A stretch of 39,100 nt of DNA, from NCBI GenBank assembly GCA_920105805.1, contig CAKKTI010000173.1, positions 1,245 through 40,344 on the forward strand. The letters run 5' to 3'. The translations under genes were made by a program, and so were the position numbers. Under the pieces are notes generated by a model that did no database searches, was not told the DNA's origin, and was given only the letters and a program-made list of their open reading frames with translations. Within the stretch, counting starts at the first letter, position 1. Each line of letters starts with the position of its first letter. Origin of the DNA: Condylostoma magnum. Taxonomy: Eukaryota; Ciliophora; Heterotrichea; Heterotrichida; Condylostomatidae. Shown piece after piece: positions 1-11,037 of this stretch.

Positions 1-2725
1 GCTGATGTATGTACTCCTTGTCATTAAACTTGCGCAACCTGTACAGATGGATCAGCTTGCTAATTGAGTTGCACTACTGGCTAATATGTTCACTAAGGAC
101 AATGCCTTTAATAATGTCCTGATGGATTCTTTGAAGATGCTTCTGTAACACCAAATGCTTGTACTGCGTGTGCCTAACCTTGTTCAAAATGTAGTACCTC
201 TGCTACTACCTGTACTGATTGTATCGCTAATAAGGTTTTACATAATAATACATGTATTGATTAATGTCCTAACTAGTTCTATAGAGTTACAACTATCACA
301 CCTAATACCTGTGATGCCTGCACTTTACCTTGCTTGAATTGTAATGATAGTGGATCTACAAACTGCACAAGTTGTAATGGTAGTTAATTACTTCACTAAG
401 GATAATGTCTTTAATAATGTCCTGATGGATTCTATGGAAATACAACAGTTTCGCCTAATTCTTGTACTGCCTGTGCCTAACCTTGCTAAAAATGTAGTAC
501 TTCTGCTTAAACTTGTACTGATTGTGAATCTGGATTTTATTTGAATGGAAATTAATGTACTTAATAATGTCCAGATGGATTCTTTGAAGATTCATCTGTA
601 ACGCCTAATGCTTGTACTGCCTGTGCCTAACCTTGCTCAAAATGTAGTACTTCGGGTTAAACTTGTACTGAATGTGTATCTGGATTTTATTTGGATGGTA
701 ATCAATGTACTCAATAATGTCCTAGTGGATTCTTTGGGAATACAACAGTTTCACCAAATGCTTGTACTGCTTGTATTTTACCTTGCTCAAAATGTAGTAC
801 TTCGGGTTAAACTTGTACTGATTGTGAATCCGGATTTTATTTGGATGGAAATCAATGTACTTAATAATGTCCTGATGGATTCTTTGAGGATGCTTCTGTA
901 ACACCTAATGTTTGTGCTGCCTGTGCCTAACCTTGTTCAAAATGTAGTACTTCAGCTAGTACTTGTACTGATTGTGTATCTGGATTTTATTTGGATGGCA
1001 ATCAATGTACTTAATAATGTCCTCATGGATTCTTTGGAAATACATCTATTACACCTAATAGTTGTACTGCCTGTGCTTTACCTTGCACAAAATGTAGTAC
1101 ATCTGCTACTACTTGTACTGATTGTGGACCTAATTAGGTTTTACATAATAATACATGCCTTGATCAATGCCCTGGTTAGTTCTACAGAGTTACAACTACT
1201 ACACCTAATACCTGTGCTGCCTGTGATTCCTCATGTCTCAACTGTAATGCTAGTGGATCTTCAAGTTGTACAAGTTGTTAAAATAATTACTTACAATAAG
1301 GATCCTGTGTAAATAGCTGTACTACAGGTTTCTATCAAGATGTTCAAAATGGAGCTGATGTATGTACTCCTTGTCATTAAACTTGCGCAACCTGTACAGA
1401 TGGATCAGCTTGCTAATTGAGTTGCACTACTGGCTAATATGTTCACTAAGGATAATGTGTTTCCTAATGTCCTGATGGATTCTTTGAAGATACTTCTGTA
1501 ACGCCTAATGCTTGTACTGCGTGTGCCTAACCTTGTTCAAAATGTAATACTTCTGCTTAAACTTGTACTGAATGTGCAACTGGATTTTATTTGAATGGAA
1601 ATTCATGTACTTAATAATGCCCTGATGGATTCTTTGGTGATATATCTGTAACGCCCAATGCTTGTACTGCCTGTACTACACCTTGCTCAAAATGTAGTAC
1701 CTCTGCTTAAACTTGTACTGATTGTGAATCTGGGTTTTATTTGAATGGAAATCAATGCCTTTAATAATGCCCTGATGGATTCTTTGAAAATGCATCTGTT
1801 ACACCTAATGCTTGTACTGCTTGTGCCTAACCTTGCTCAAAATGTAGTACCTCAGCTAGTACTTGTACCGATTGTTAATCTGGATTTTATTTGAATGGAA
1901 ATCAATGCCTTTAATAATGTCCTACTGGATTCTTTGGTGATGCAACAGTTTCACCAAATGTTTGTACAGCCTGTACTTCACCTTGCTCAAAATGCAGTAC
2001 TTCGGGTTAAACTTGTACTGATTGTGAATCCGGATTTTATTTGGATGGAAATCAATGTGTTTCCTAATGTCCAGATGGATTATATGAAAATGCATCTGTA
2101 ACACCTAAAGCTTGTACTGCCTGTGCCTAACCTTGCTCAAAATGTAGTACCGCAGCTAGTACTTGTACCGATTGTTAATCTGGATTTTATTTGAATGGAA
2201 ATTCATGTACTCAATAATGTCCTACTGGATTCTTTGAAGATGCAACTGTTTCACCAAACGCTTGTACTGCCTGTACTTCACCTTGTTCAGATTGTCAAGG
2301 AACTGGAACTAATTGTACAAGCTGCCCAGCTAGCCAATATTTACACTAAGGATAATGTGTTTCCTAATGTCCTGATGGATTCTTTGAAAATGCATCTATA
2401 ACACCTAATGCTTGTAGCGCTTGCAGCTCACCTTGCTCAAAATGTAGTACCGCAGCTAGCACTTGTACCGATTGTTAATCTGGATTTTATTTGAATGGAA
2501 ATTCATGTACTCAATAATGTCCTACTGGATTCTTTGAAGATGCAACAGTTTCACCAAATGCTTGTACTATCTGTACTTCACCTTGTTCAGATTGTCAAGG
2601 AACTGGAACTAATTGTACAAGCTGCCCAGCTGGACAATATTTACACTAAGGATAATGTGTTTCCTAATGTCCAAACAGATTTTACGATGATACATCTGTG
2701 ACACCTAATGCTTGTAGTGCCTGTA
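1..2725 (+). repeat. Tandem 150-bp coding repeats, about 18 units
   Basis: The block that starts cctgatggattcttt recurs at almost exactly 150-bp steps (for example 421, 571, 721, 871, 1021, 1471, 1621, 1771, 1921, 2071, 2221, 2371, 2521 and 2671). Each unit encodes 50 residues with about eight cysteines. Units differ by synonymous changes such as TAA/CAA and TAA/TAG. A higher-order copy exists: bases 1 to about 105 are nearly identical to the stretch starting at 1354, an offset of nine units plus one codon. Another pair, about 2251-2360 and 2551-2660, is offset by 300 bp. This points to recent unequal exchange or gene conversion within the array. Confidence 0.9.
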
Positions 2726-5700
2726 ACGAAGCTTGTGAAACATGTACAGGCCCATTAAATTCAAACTGTTAATCATGCAGGACAAATTACGCTCAAGATC
2801 CTAGTAATTCAACTACTTGCTTAGATTGTGTTGTTGCTAATTGCACTACCTGTGTAACAAGCCAACCCAATACCTGCTAAGCGTGTAATGATGGATTCGG
2901 AGTAGATGGAAACAGTTGTGCTACTTGCAGTGATACAAATTGCACAAAATGTAGCTAGAACAAAGACTTTTGTACTGAATGTAGTGGATCACTAACAGCC
3001 TCTAGTGGTTAATGTGTATCATGTACTGTTGATAACTGTAAAGCATGTTAAGTCAACGATTCAACAAAGTGTGCTACTTGCAATGATTTCTTTGGACTCG
3101 TGAGTGATAATTGCTAATAATGCTCTTAATCCACTTAATGTAAAAAATGTAATGGAACTGTAAGTTAGTGTACTGAATGTGAAGGGGATCTCTAACTTTC
3201 TGATGCCAAACAATGCTTCAGCTGTAATGTAACTAATTGTGTCACTTGTGATACAAAAGATACATCAAAATGCTCAACTTGCATCAGCGGAATGGCACCT
3301 AAAAATGGAGTATGTACAACATGTGCTGTTGATAATTGCTTAGAATGTGCGAATGGTTAACCCTTAACATGCACTTAATGCTAAACCAACTTTACCCCTA
3401 CCAATGGATAATGTTATGACTGTAAGTATTATTACACCAGCTCATAGATTTCAGCTAAATATAACAACCTTGTAACTGAAATCGAAATCAACTTCACTAA
3501 AAAGAGTGCAGCAAACGGCAACTCAAGCTGTAGTTAATTATTAAAGGAAGAATCCTTAGAAAAGCTAGGAACTAATCCTTAATGTTACTGGTAAGGCAAG
3601 AAAAAGCTATTTGTTAAACTTCCAGCTACTTTCATGCAAACAGATTTGGACTTTATACATATAAACGAATAAGTGGTATTAAGAGAACCTACAAATAATC
3701 CTAACGAAGATGATTGCAGTCTGCAGCCTCCTACGCTTAATATACAAATTGTAAAGAACGAGAATCTTCCAACTCCAACTGCGAGTTTGACTGCTCCCTA
3801 AACGTTTTCATTATCATGCAATAGCAATGATTTATCCTTAGATGCTTCTGCCTCATAAACACAAGGATAATCCACTTTCGCAATAACTCTTAAAAACCCA
3901 AATGGAACAACTGTTGCTTCTGGTGATTAAAATAATCTAACTGTTGCCTAAACCTTACTAGGTCCTGGGGCTTACGTAGCTACTGTAGTTGTATAGAATA
4001 AGTTTGGTAACACTGATGAAGATACTAAAACTATATAAATAACCTAAGAACAATCTATTACTGTGTAATAATAAGGTTCTAGTGATATTACAATGAAAGC
4101 TAATGATAACTATGTAATAACTATAGAAACTGTTCTATGTAATGAAGCCACCACAGTTAATTTGGTATGGGAGCTAGGAACTAGCAGTACATGTGAACTG
4201 AATATGAGTACAATACTAACTTCCACATCAAATTACCAGGCCAATTTACAAAACAAGGTTGAACCAGGATGCACGTACTAGTTCATAATAACAGCAACAT
4301 CTGGAAACTTAACCGGGGAAACTTAAATTCAGGTAAAAGTAGAAAACTCTGATTTAAAACTAGTATTAAATAATGCATCAGGAGAACAATGCTCTAACTA
4401 GGATCTCCTAATAGACGCAAGTGGCTCAAGTGACCCTGACGGTTAAACCTTAACTTATTAAATGACTTGCCAAAAGGACAACGACAGCTAGTGTTTACAT
4501 CCTACCACATAAGCCTCTATAATACAAGAGCCTTCAGCTAGTTAAAACACTATATAATCCGGAAGCTTGGTGGCTAATTCTTTCTATGAGTTCACTATAA
4601 CCATAAGTACAAGTGACGGCAGATCTGAGCAAACTACTTTAGAAATAACTGCCACTGGGGCATGTGACTCTGGCGTTACTGTATAATTTTAAACTGAGCC
4701 AATCAACCCCTCTATAGGAAACCTTTTCATTTTCTAAGTATCTTGCTCATCGGTTGTTGAGGCAGTTTCATGCAGTCAGCTTTCTGGACCCTCCGCTAAT
4801 GTATAATACTGGCCACTACCTCTACTATACTTCCCAGCTTATTCCCTGCCAAGTGGAGAATCCTTCCTGTTTTAATGTGTTATAAGAGACCAAAGTGGAA
4901 CTGTTAATGCTCAATTACCTATACTAACCAATGCAGCCCCTACCGCTCAGTTCAGTGTATCAAAAACTAATGTGCAACCATTTGAATTTATAACTGTATC
5001 GTTTTCTAACTAATAGGATGCAGAAGGAAACACTCCCTTTTATTATAGGTACGGAATTCAAATTGGGAATCTTGTATACTTAACCAAACCTCTGTAAAGA
5101 CCTAGAGTTAAAAATTTCACTGTATATTCTTCTGTTACAGCTATATGGGGAGCTATTTGTGATAAATTTGATTCCTGTACTTACTACAATGTCTCTATTA
5201 GTGTAAGTAGTGGTAATAGTACTCTTAGAAGGTTGTAAGAGAATACCAGCCCTACTTCACTTTATTAACAAGAAACTTAATTGCCCGAAGATAAACCAAT
5301 TTGGGCTAATGCGATATGTAAGGACTGGGAAAATCTAAATGAGTAAGAGGCTTAAGAGATCAAGGATGATTTCTATGCTTCTATTACCAGCCAATAAGAC
5401 TTAAACCTTGCTAAAAGTTTTGTAACAGCTGCAATTAGCTGTTGGTTATAGAATAAAAATGAATCAACTGTATCATAATACTTAGCGTAAACTAAGTAAC
5501 TATTATGCGATGTAACAGAAAATATTTCAAGTGAGGATTATGAATCAATAGCCGTCGAAGTGTTTAAGGTATTAAATGAAATTACTGATAAATAAGTAAA
5601 ACAAGAAGCTGCTAAACTATTTAAAGAAATCTTAAATTGCTCTAATCTAAATTCAATTACTCCACAGCAATCTTCTCAAGACACTACAATTTCTACATCA

Positions 5701-7050
5701 TCAGATGTACTATCCGGTTCTCAAGTATCCTAATGGACTAAATAAATAGGGCAATTAGGGGTAACAATTGATGCATAGGAGAATAACCTATAAGATACTG
5801 ATGTGTTTAAATGTAATTTCCTGATGTTGGAATACTGGATAGACGAAAATAATTAAGACTTCACGGAAATATTATCTAGCTGTGTACAAACAGGAGAATT
5901 TAAAGATGATAACTACGCATCAGCTGGGAATCAATCCCTTAATGCTTAAATTGAGATGACTATTCCAGTTTCCTAAAACTCTGGGAGAATGCTATCTACT
6001 TATGAATGTACTAATAGCGCTGGGGAATGCGAGATATCTGAAGTAACGGATAATTATGTTAAAATTAAAACTAATGTGCTAGGAGATATATAGGTTGGAA
6101 GAATTCAAGAAACACCTAACGAAAATCCTATAATCAATGATTAAGTAGTTGTTGATGCTGATGATGAGGACTGTGAGGTCTGTTTAGGCCCTGTTTGGAC
6201 TTTGATTTGCTATATTGGAATTTGTCTGATTTTATCTGCTTTTAGCATATTACTTATACAAACTAATAAACGTAATATGTGTATGTAAACATAAACTTAA
6301 GTTAATCAACATCCAGACGCTGTGTCATTCTAATAAAATAGATTTTTCCAATAACCACATTCACCTGTAAAGGAGTTAAGAGAAAATGGAGAACTGGAGT
6401 AATATGAATAACCAAATTAGGAGTCTCCATAAGAACAAACTAATTTGCAGTAGAATGTAGAAAATAAGGGATAAGAACTTGATTATACTAAACAAAACAT
6501 TTCAGAGGTCCATGATGTAATTTCCCACTAATAAATTGGTAAATTTACTGATAACTACTTGATCACTTTAATGTTCAAATCTGTAAATGTAAAAATAGTG
6601 CTACTATCGATTTTATTACTAATGACCGTAATGGTATTTGAGCTGTTATTATTAGGCTTGATTTATCTTATAGCAGGTGATGCTACTGACGCTTCAGAAC
6701 TCTACGACGCTTCAGAGATTCTGTCTGATTTACAGTTATCTGATATAGGATTTGTTGTAGTAGCCTTGATAGTCACTTAACCAATTTCCTTCCTATTCCA
6801 GTACTTATTAAGCGGCGCAAAGGATACAAGTAAGACATAACTCGTAGGAGCAATAGTTCAAGCTGTCTTGTTAGTAGGTTCAATTATTGCAATACCAATA
6901 ATGACTATGGAATTCTGCTGTAAAACAAGTGCACTGTGGGTAGTCGGAGGATTTTTACTTGTTCCTTTAGAGATATTATTCGGATTACTACTCTTCCCTG
7001 CAGTAATGCAGTGTAAAAGAGGGTATGCTGATAATTAGGTAATCAATTAA
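1..7050 (+). CDS. Giant Cys-rich surface protein with PKD/REJ-like region and C-terminal membrane helices (5' end outside window)
   Basis: One frame stays open from the first base with TAA/TAG read as Gln; about 2349 residues are visible and there is no start codon here. Residues 1-900 are 50-residue Cys-rich repeats of the growth-factor-receptor/furin-like type, followed by diverged CxxC-rich units to about 1140. Next come beta-sandwich-like sequence with a PKD/REJ signature (IDASGSSDPDGQTLTY, about residue 1470) and CSQLSGP further on. A membrane helix lies at about 2062-2085, then a Gln-rich cytoplasmic loop, then several helices at about 2190-2335. This architecture is typical of ciliate REJ/polycystin-1-like surface proteins. 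All 11 Trp codons are TGG, unlike neighbouring genes. Three stop candidates lie close together: TAG 7036-7038, TAA 7048-7050 and TGA 7057-7059. The first two are matched in the downstream paralogue, so the TAA is preferred. No intron is needed. Confidence 0.85.
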
Positions 7051-7059
7051 TTTAGTTGA

Positions 7060-8140
7060 AATTGTTGTTTATTTTAGCCTTATTTTAATGTAAGATTGTT
7101 AGAAACTATTTGTATGATTTATATAGGTAGATTCTATTATTTAAGAATTCTAAGTGTGAATGATTAGTTCCTCATATGTATTTATAACTCATTTCCCATT
7201 ACATTTTCAGGTATTGATATTCTGTAAAAGGATATTTAATCTTTTCTGAATAATTCGTAATTTCAGTCTATATAAACAGAATTTCTAAGTATTTGATTTT
7301 GATAAAGGTTAAATTGTATTCTCTTTAACAACTTTGAATTTGTAAATAACTACTCTCTTATTATTAAATTTGGCAATTGTCTAAAATTACAATATGTCAA
7401 AATAATCTAATGGATTCTCTATGTAAGTGTTGTACTGTCTTGTATTTTACATAAAAGTTTAGTGGCGGTTAACATTTAGGCATACTACAAAAAGATAATA
7501 CCTCTAACTCTAATTTCAAATTATTAATTCCTATTTTAAATTCTTTGTATTACTTCTATTGCTTTAAATTTGTATAGGATTACTAGCTTTTGTTTTATGT
7601 TCTTTTAATATCTAAGTTTTTAGAGTCTATTATTACATTTAGGTGAATAATATTCTATTAACTAGGTTATTTAAATATGCGTTAAGCTCAAAAACTTATT
7701 ACTTTTTACGCTATGTGGCACTTTATGTTTTCTAGAAGCTATAAGTAATCTATTTTGCACAGCTTTATACTAAACTTTTAGTAATATTTAATTCTTATCG
7801 ATATAATTTTTTCCGATGAATCTTACTTTTTATATAATAAACTGGTCCTAATTAAAAACCCCTTTCAGTAACTATAAATCTTGAAACAAACCCATTAATA
7901 CTCGAATACAAAATCAATGATAAATTTCAATAAAAACTAACTCTAAATTTTCTTGAAGTTCATCCAATTGTAAAAATATCTACAGTAGCTCTAAATATCT
8001 AATTAAATTATCACCGAGATATACTTTAGTAGAGGATTCTACTCTAGGTGAAATTATAAAAATGCTATTTCTAATAATAGTTTATAATAAATATACATAT
8101 ATAAAGAAGTTGTTATTTATAGAATCTCACTAAGTCTACA
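7060..8140. other. Intergenic region with one half of a duplicated block
   Basis: No convincing gene is seen. A frame that could encode 141 residues (ATG 7394 to TGA 7819, TAA/TAG as Gln) overlaps a segment that recurs at about 9951-10430. Both copies keep the ATG and roughly the first 40 codons. However, changes in those codons are not clearly biased to synonymous sites, and the reading frame is lost further on. I therefore treat it as duplicated, probably non-coding sequence. The rest is AT-rich without recognisable content. Confidence 0.5.
7394..7860 (+). repeat. Duplicated block, copy 1
   Basis: The copies pair with the 9951-10430 block. Shared landmarks in order are: the start (atgtcaaaataatctaatgg here), actacaaaaagataata, the gctatgtggcactttat stretch, and the closing gaatcttactt with tatataataaact. 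Identity is patchy with small indels. The block lies in the same position relative to the 3' end of each paralogous membrane-protein gene, so gene tail and downstream DNA probably duplicated together. Confidence 0.65.
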
Positions 8141-9399
8141 ATGTGACAATGGATTATATTCTGGTCAACCTATCCAAAAGAATACTGTGATACGTCTTCA
8201 TTTAACACTTGTTCCTAAGACTCAAAAGTATATATCTTTTATGGAGGAGGATATAATCCTATAAAAGAAGACGATTATACTTAGTGTGAGCCTATGAGTA
8301 TAAAGTATTGTGACAGGGAGTGTAGAAAAGAATTATAGAAGAGACTTATGAAGTTATATCTACTCTACGTCTTCCTTATAGTATTCATAAGTGTGAGTTG
8401 TAGAATAGGTGTAATATATAAAGATATTAGTTTATCGGAGTGGAGAAATGATTGTAGTGAGAATAGTATTGGGTTATTGATAATTTCTTACTTTGGATTT
8501 ATTAGAGTAGTTGGATAGTATATTTATAATTTTGTAGGACTGGCCAATCTCCATTAAGATGTCTAAGACTTTGTGCAGAGGCCCTTTTTCCAATACCGAT
8601 AAGTAAATTTATCAAGTAATTTCAGTGAATTTTCACTTAATTAGTAGTTTTAAGCTTGCTATATTTAGTTATTTATTAATTAACATACTTTGTTGTGTTA
8701 ATATAGCTTCATTCATTACAATGTAGAATAATAGTAAAGGCATTTTTACCAATTTGGTATTGGGATTTTCAGTACCAAATCAAGGATGTATTGATGTAAG
8801 AGCCAAGTAAACATTTAAGAAAGTTCTCAGTTATTACCATAATTCAATCTAAGATTTTAATATAATTTTAATCATTGCTGTTTGAAATATAATTTCTTAT
8901 CAGATCTTTTAAATCTAATAACATTAGTGATGTAAAACTAACAATTACTAAGTTATATTTGGAAGTTATTAATTTGAATCTAAAATGCTATACCTATATA
9001 TAAATAATGGAATAAGGATTAATGTCTTTAGTAGCATGAATGTTTATATAATTGATGTAGATCACGCAGTCTATATCAATTATCGAATTTATGGTTGCAG
9101 CATTAGCAATAGATTTTGTAATAGTCTAACTAGTATCACTTCTATTCAATTATTTACTATTACATGAAGATAAGCGAGATAAATTAATAACCATAGGAGT
9201 AATACTTGAAGTTATCTTAATGATTGGCTCTATAATAGCAATACCAAGTATTACTATGGAATTCTGTTGTAAAGCAAGTGCGCTATGAACAATAGGGGGA
9301 TTCTTTTTGTTTCCCTTAGAAATAATGTTCGGATAATTAGTATATCCTTTAATAAATGCTCTAAAAAGGAGGATAGATATAAATTAGCTAGGTAATTAA
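8141..9399 (+). CDS. Multi-pass membrane protein, paralogue of the C-terminal part of the giant surface protein
   Basis: Two exons (8141-8517 and 8538-9399) give about 412 residues. The last 90 residues match the giant protein's tail: IIAIP, TMEFCCK-SALW, GGF, PLEI-FG and the closing N-Q-x-x-N before the stop. At the shared ALW motif the giant gene has TGG and this gene has TGA, which shows that UGA is read as Trp. Several further in-frame TGA sit at plausible Trp positions, including codon 2 (ATG TGA CAA TGG). Membrane helices are evident around residues 75-95, 110-125, 165-190 and in the conserved tail. The extracellular repeats and PKD region are absent. The start is uncertain and more 5' exons are possible. 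The stop may be TAG 9385-9387 or TAA 9397-9399; both are conserved in the paralogue. Confidence 0.65.
8518..8537 (+). other. 20-nt intron
   Basis: The upstream frame (frame 2) and the downstream frame homologous to the giant protein's tail (frame 1) join exactly if the segment gtatatttataattttgtag is removed. It has GT-AG ends and is extremely AT-rich. The junction creates a TAG (Gln) codon. No transcript evidence is available. Confidence 0.6.
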
Positions 9400-9950
9400 G
9401 GATTTTTTTATGCTTTTATACATTATTTTATCATGCATTTAATATTCTTATTATTTTATACTTATTGCCTTTAAGATTGTTTAATATTTTATGTAGTTAT
9501 TTTCCTTGAGTATGGTATTATTATTTTGAATGGTGTTCTATTAGTTATTAGATATTTAATTTATTGCAAGCATAACTTGCAATAGATAATAAGATTGAGA
9601 TTTCTACTTATGTAAATGATCTTATGATTCAGAGTACAATCTATTTCATTCTTATTTATCACAATTTTTATGATTGTACTAAACATTATCCTTTTATTAA
9701 CACTTCTAGTTAAAAATGTAACAAGATCAAACATCATTTTTAACTAAATGGAACAAATTTAAAACAATTATACCAGGTATATTATAGACACTAATCAAAA
9801 AACTAATAAACAATAATTTAAGCATAGCATTCTATAATTTTACTAAAAATAGACAACTTTAGAAAATTATTACAGTGTACATTAAACAAGTTGTAATATA
9901 ATGACTCCTTATTATTGAATGAAATCAGTTCAATAACAAAAATTTACAAT
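9400..9950. other. Intergenic sequence
   Basis: AT-rich sequence between the membrane-protein paralogue and the second duplicated block. The paralogue's frame stays free of TGA until about 9630, but after the TAA at 9397 it resembles translated non-coding DNA. I see no gene. Confidence 0.5.
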
Positions 9951-10430
9951 ATGCTAAAATAATCTAATGGATTACTTATGCAAGTGTTACGCTGTCTTAT
10001 ATCTTTTATAGAAGTTTGGTAGAGGCTAACGTTTAGGTATACTACAAAAAGATAATATCTCTAGTTCCAAAAGGAGACATTCTTATTCTACTTTTAATAC
10101 TTTTTACTATTCCATTGGCTTTAAATTTGAAATTTATATATTATTAGCTTTCAAAAGTCTGTTATTTTATTTAAGACTAGGGGAATAATCATTCTAGTAA
10201 TCAGATAATTTAGATAAGCTTTTAGCTAGAAAACTATTGCTTTTAACGCTATATGACACTTTATATTTATAGTATTGTAGTTATTATAAGTAATCTAATC
10301 TATTTTGCAAAGCCTTGCAGTAATTTACAGATTATATCTTTAATAGGGTGTAATTCTTATATAATTTTTGCAAGGAATCTTACTTCTGTATATAATAAAC
10401 TAATCCAATTAAGTAATGCATTAGCATGTT
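9951..10430 (+). repeat. Duplicated block, copy 2
   Basis: Second copy of the 7394-7860 block, starting atgctaaaataatctaatgg. The best conserved part is the first 130 bp, including actacaaaaagataata. The small reading frame of copy 1 is not kept throughout: an in-frame TGA and a one-base length difference separate the copies. Confidence 0.65.
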
Positions 10431-11037
10431 AAAGGTTTATTTTAATTAACAGATAATGTTTCCTCCGTTCCAAGCCATTCACGCTTATAAAAACTTGCAT
10501 ATCACTACTAATACCTTTTTCTCGTATTTTGATTATTTACTATGGCTTAATTACTCATATCAGATGAAATAATCTCTTATCAATTTAAAAGTGTTGTAAT
10601 CACTTAAAATCTCTTTATATAATAGTATATATAATCACTTTCTGAGTTTTCTTTATATACAAAATAACCACATTATAACTTCTTCTAAATATTTCGGATT
10701 AAGTTAGTGGAACTTATATCGACACATTTCCTTCTAAGATTATATAGAAACTTCCACCAGTATCTAATGCAGATTCATACAGCATTAGAAATGAATTTTA
10801 TTAGATTCTCTTGCTTGATCTTAGAAAAATGTTATAACTTTTGTTAGCTTTTAAAGTTATTTAATAATTACTTATTCACAAGATTATGTAAGAATTGTGA
10901 GTATTTCTAGAATAGCTTCTATATACATTTTATTTATTTCCTGTAGATTTTACATTACTTAGTAAACAACATTATGTATCTTACATTTGAAAGCACTAGA
11001 AAACTACATTATGCATACTTTTATTATGTAAAATCTA
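10431..11037. other. Intergenic sequence
   Basis: About 600 bp of AT-rich DNA downstream of the minus-strand gene that ends at 11038. No gene, RNA or repeat was recognised. Confidence 0.5.

Noticed and set aside
1-2725. CRISPR-like or satellite array
   Set aside because: The 150-bp period equals 50 codons in a protein-coding frame with conserved cysteines; there are no spacers.
1-7050. Reading the left gene as a decayed pseudogene full of stops, or as many small genes in other frames
   Set aside because: One frame runs for 7 kb with cysteine spacing intact, and repeat units swap TAA with CAA and TAG, which is synonymous if these encode Gln. The short frames in other registers are shadows.
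7394-7819. A 141-codon gene between the two surface-protein paralogues
   Set aside because: The paralogous block keeps the start but not the frame, and changes are not mainly synonymous. It is reported as a duplicated block instead.
8538-8890. Frame 3 reading (starting DWPISIKMSKTLC) as the continuation of the 8141 gene
   Set aside because: It cannot be joined by the 20-nt intron and ends before the region homologous to the giant protein. Frame 1 reads straight into that homologous tail.
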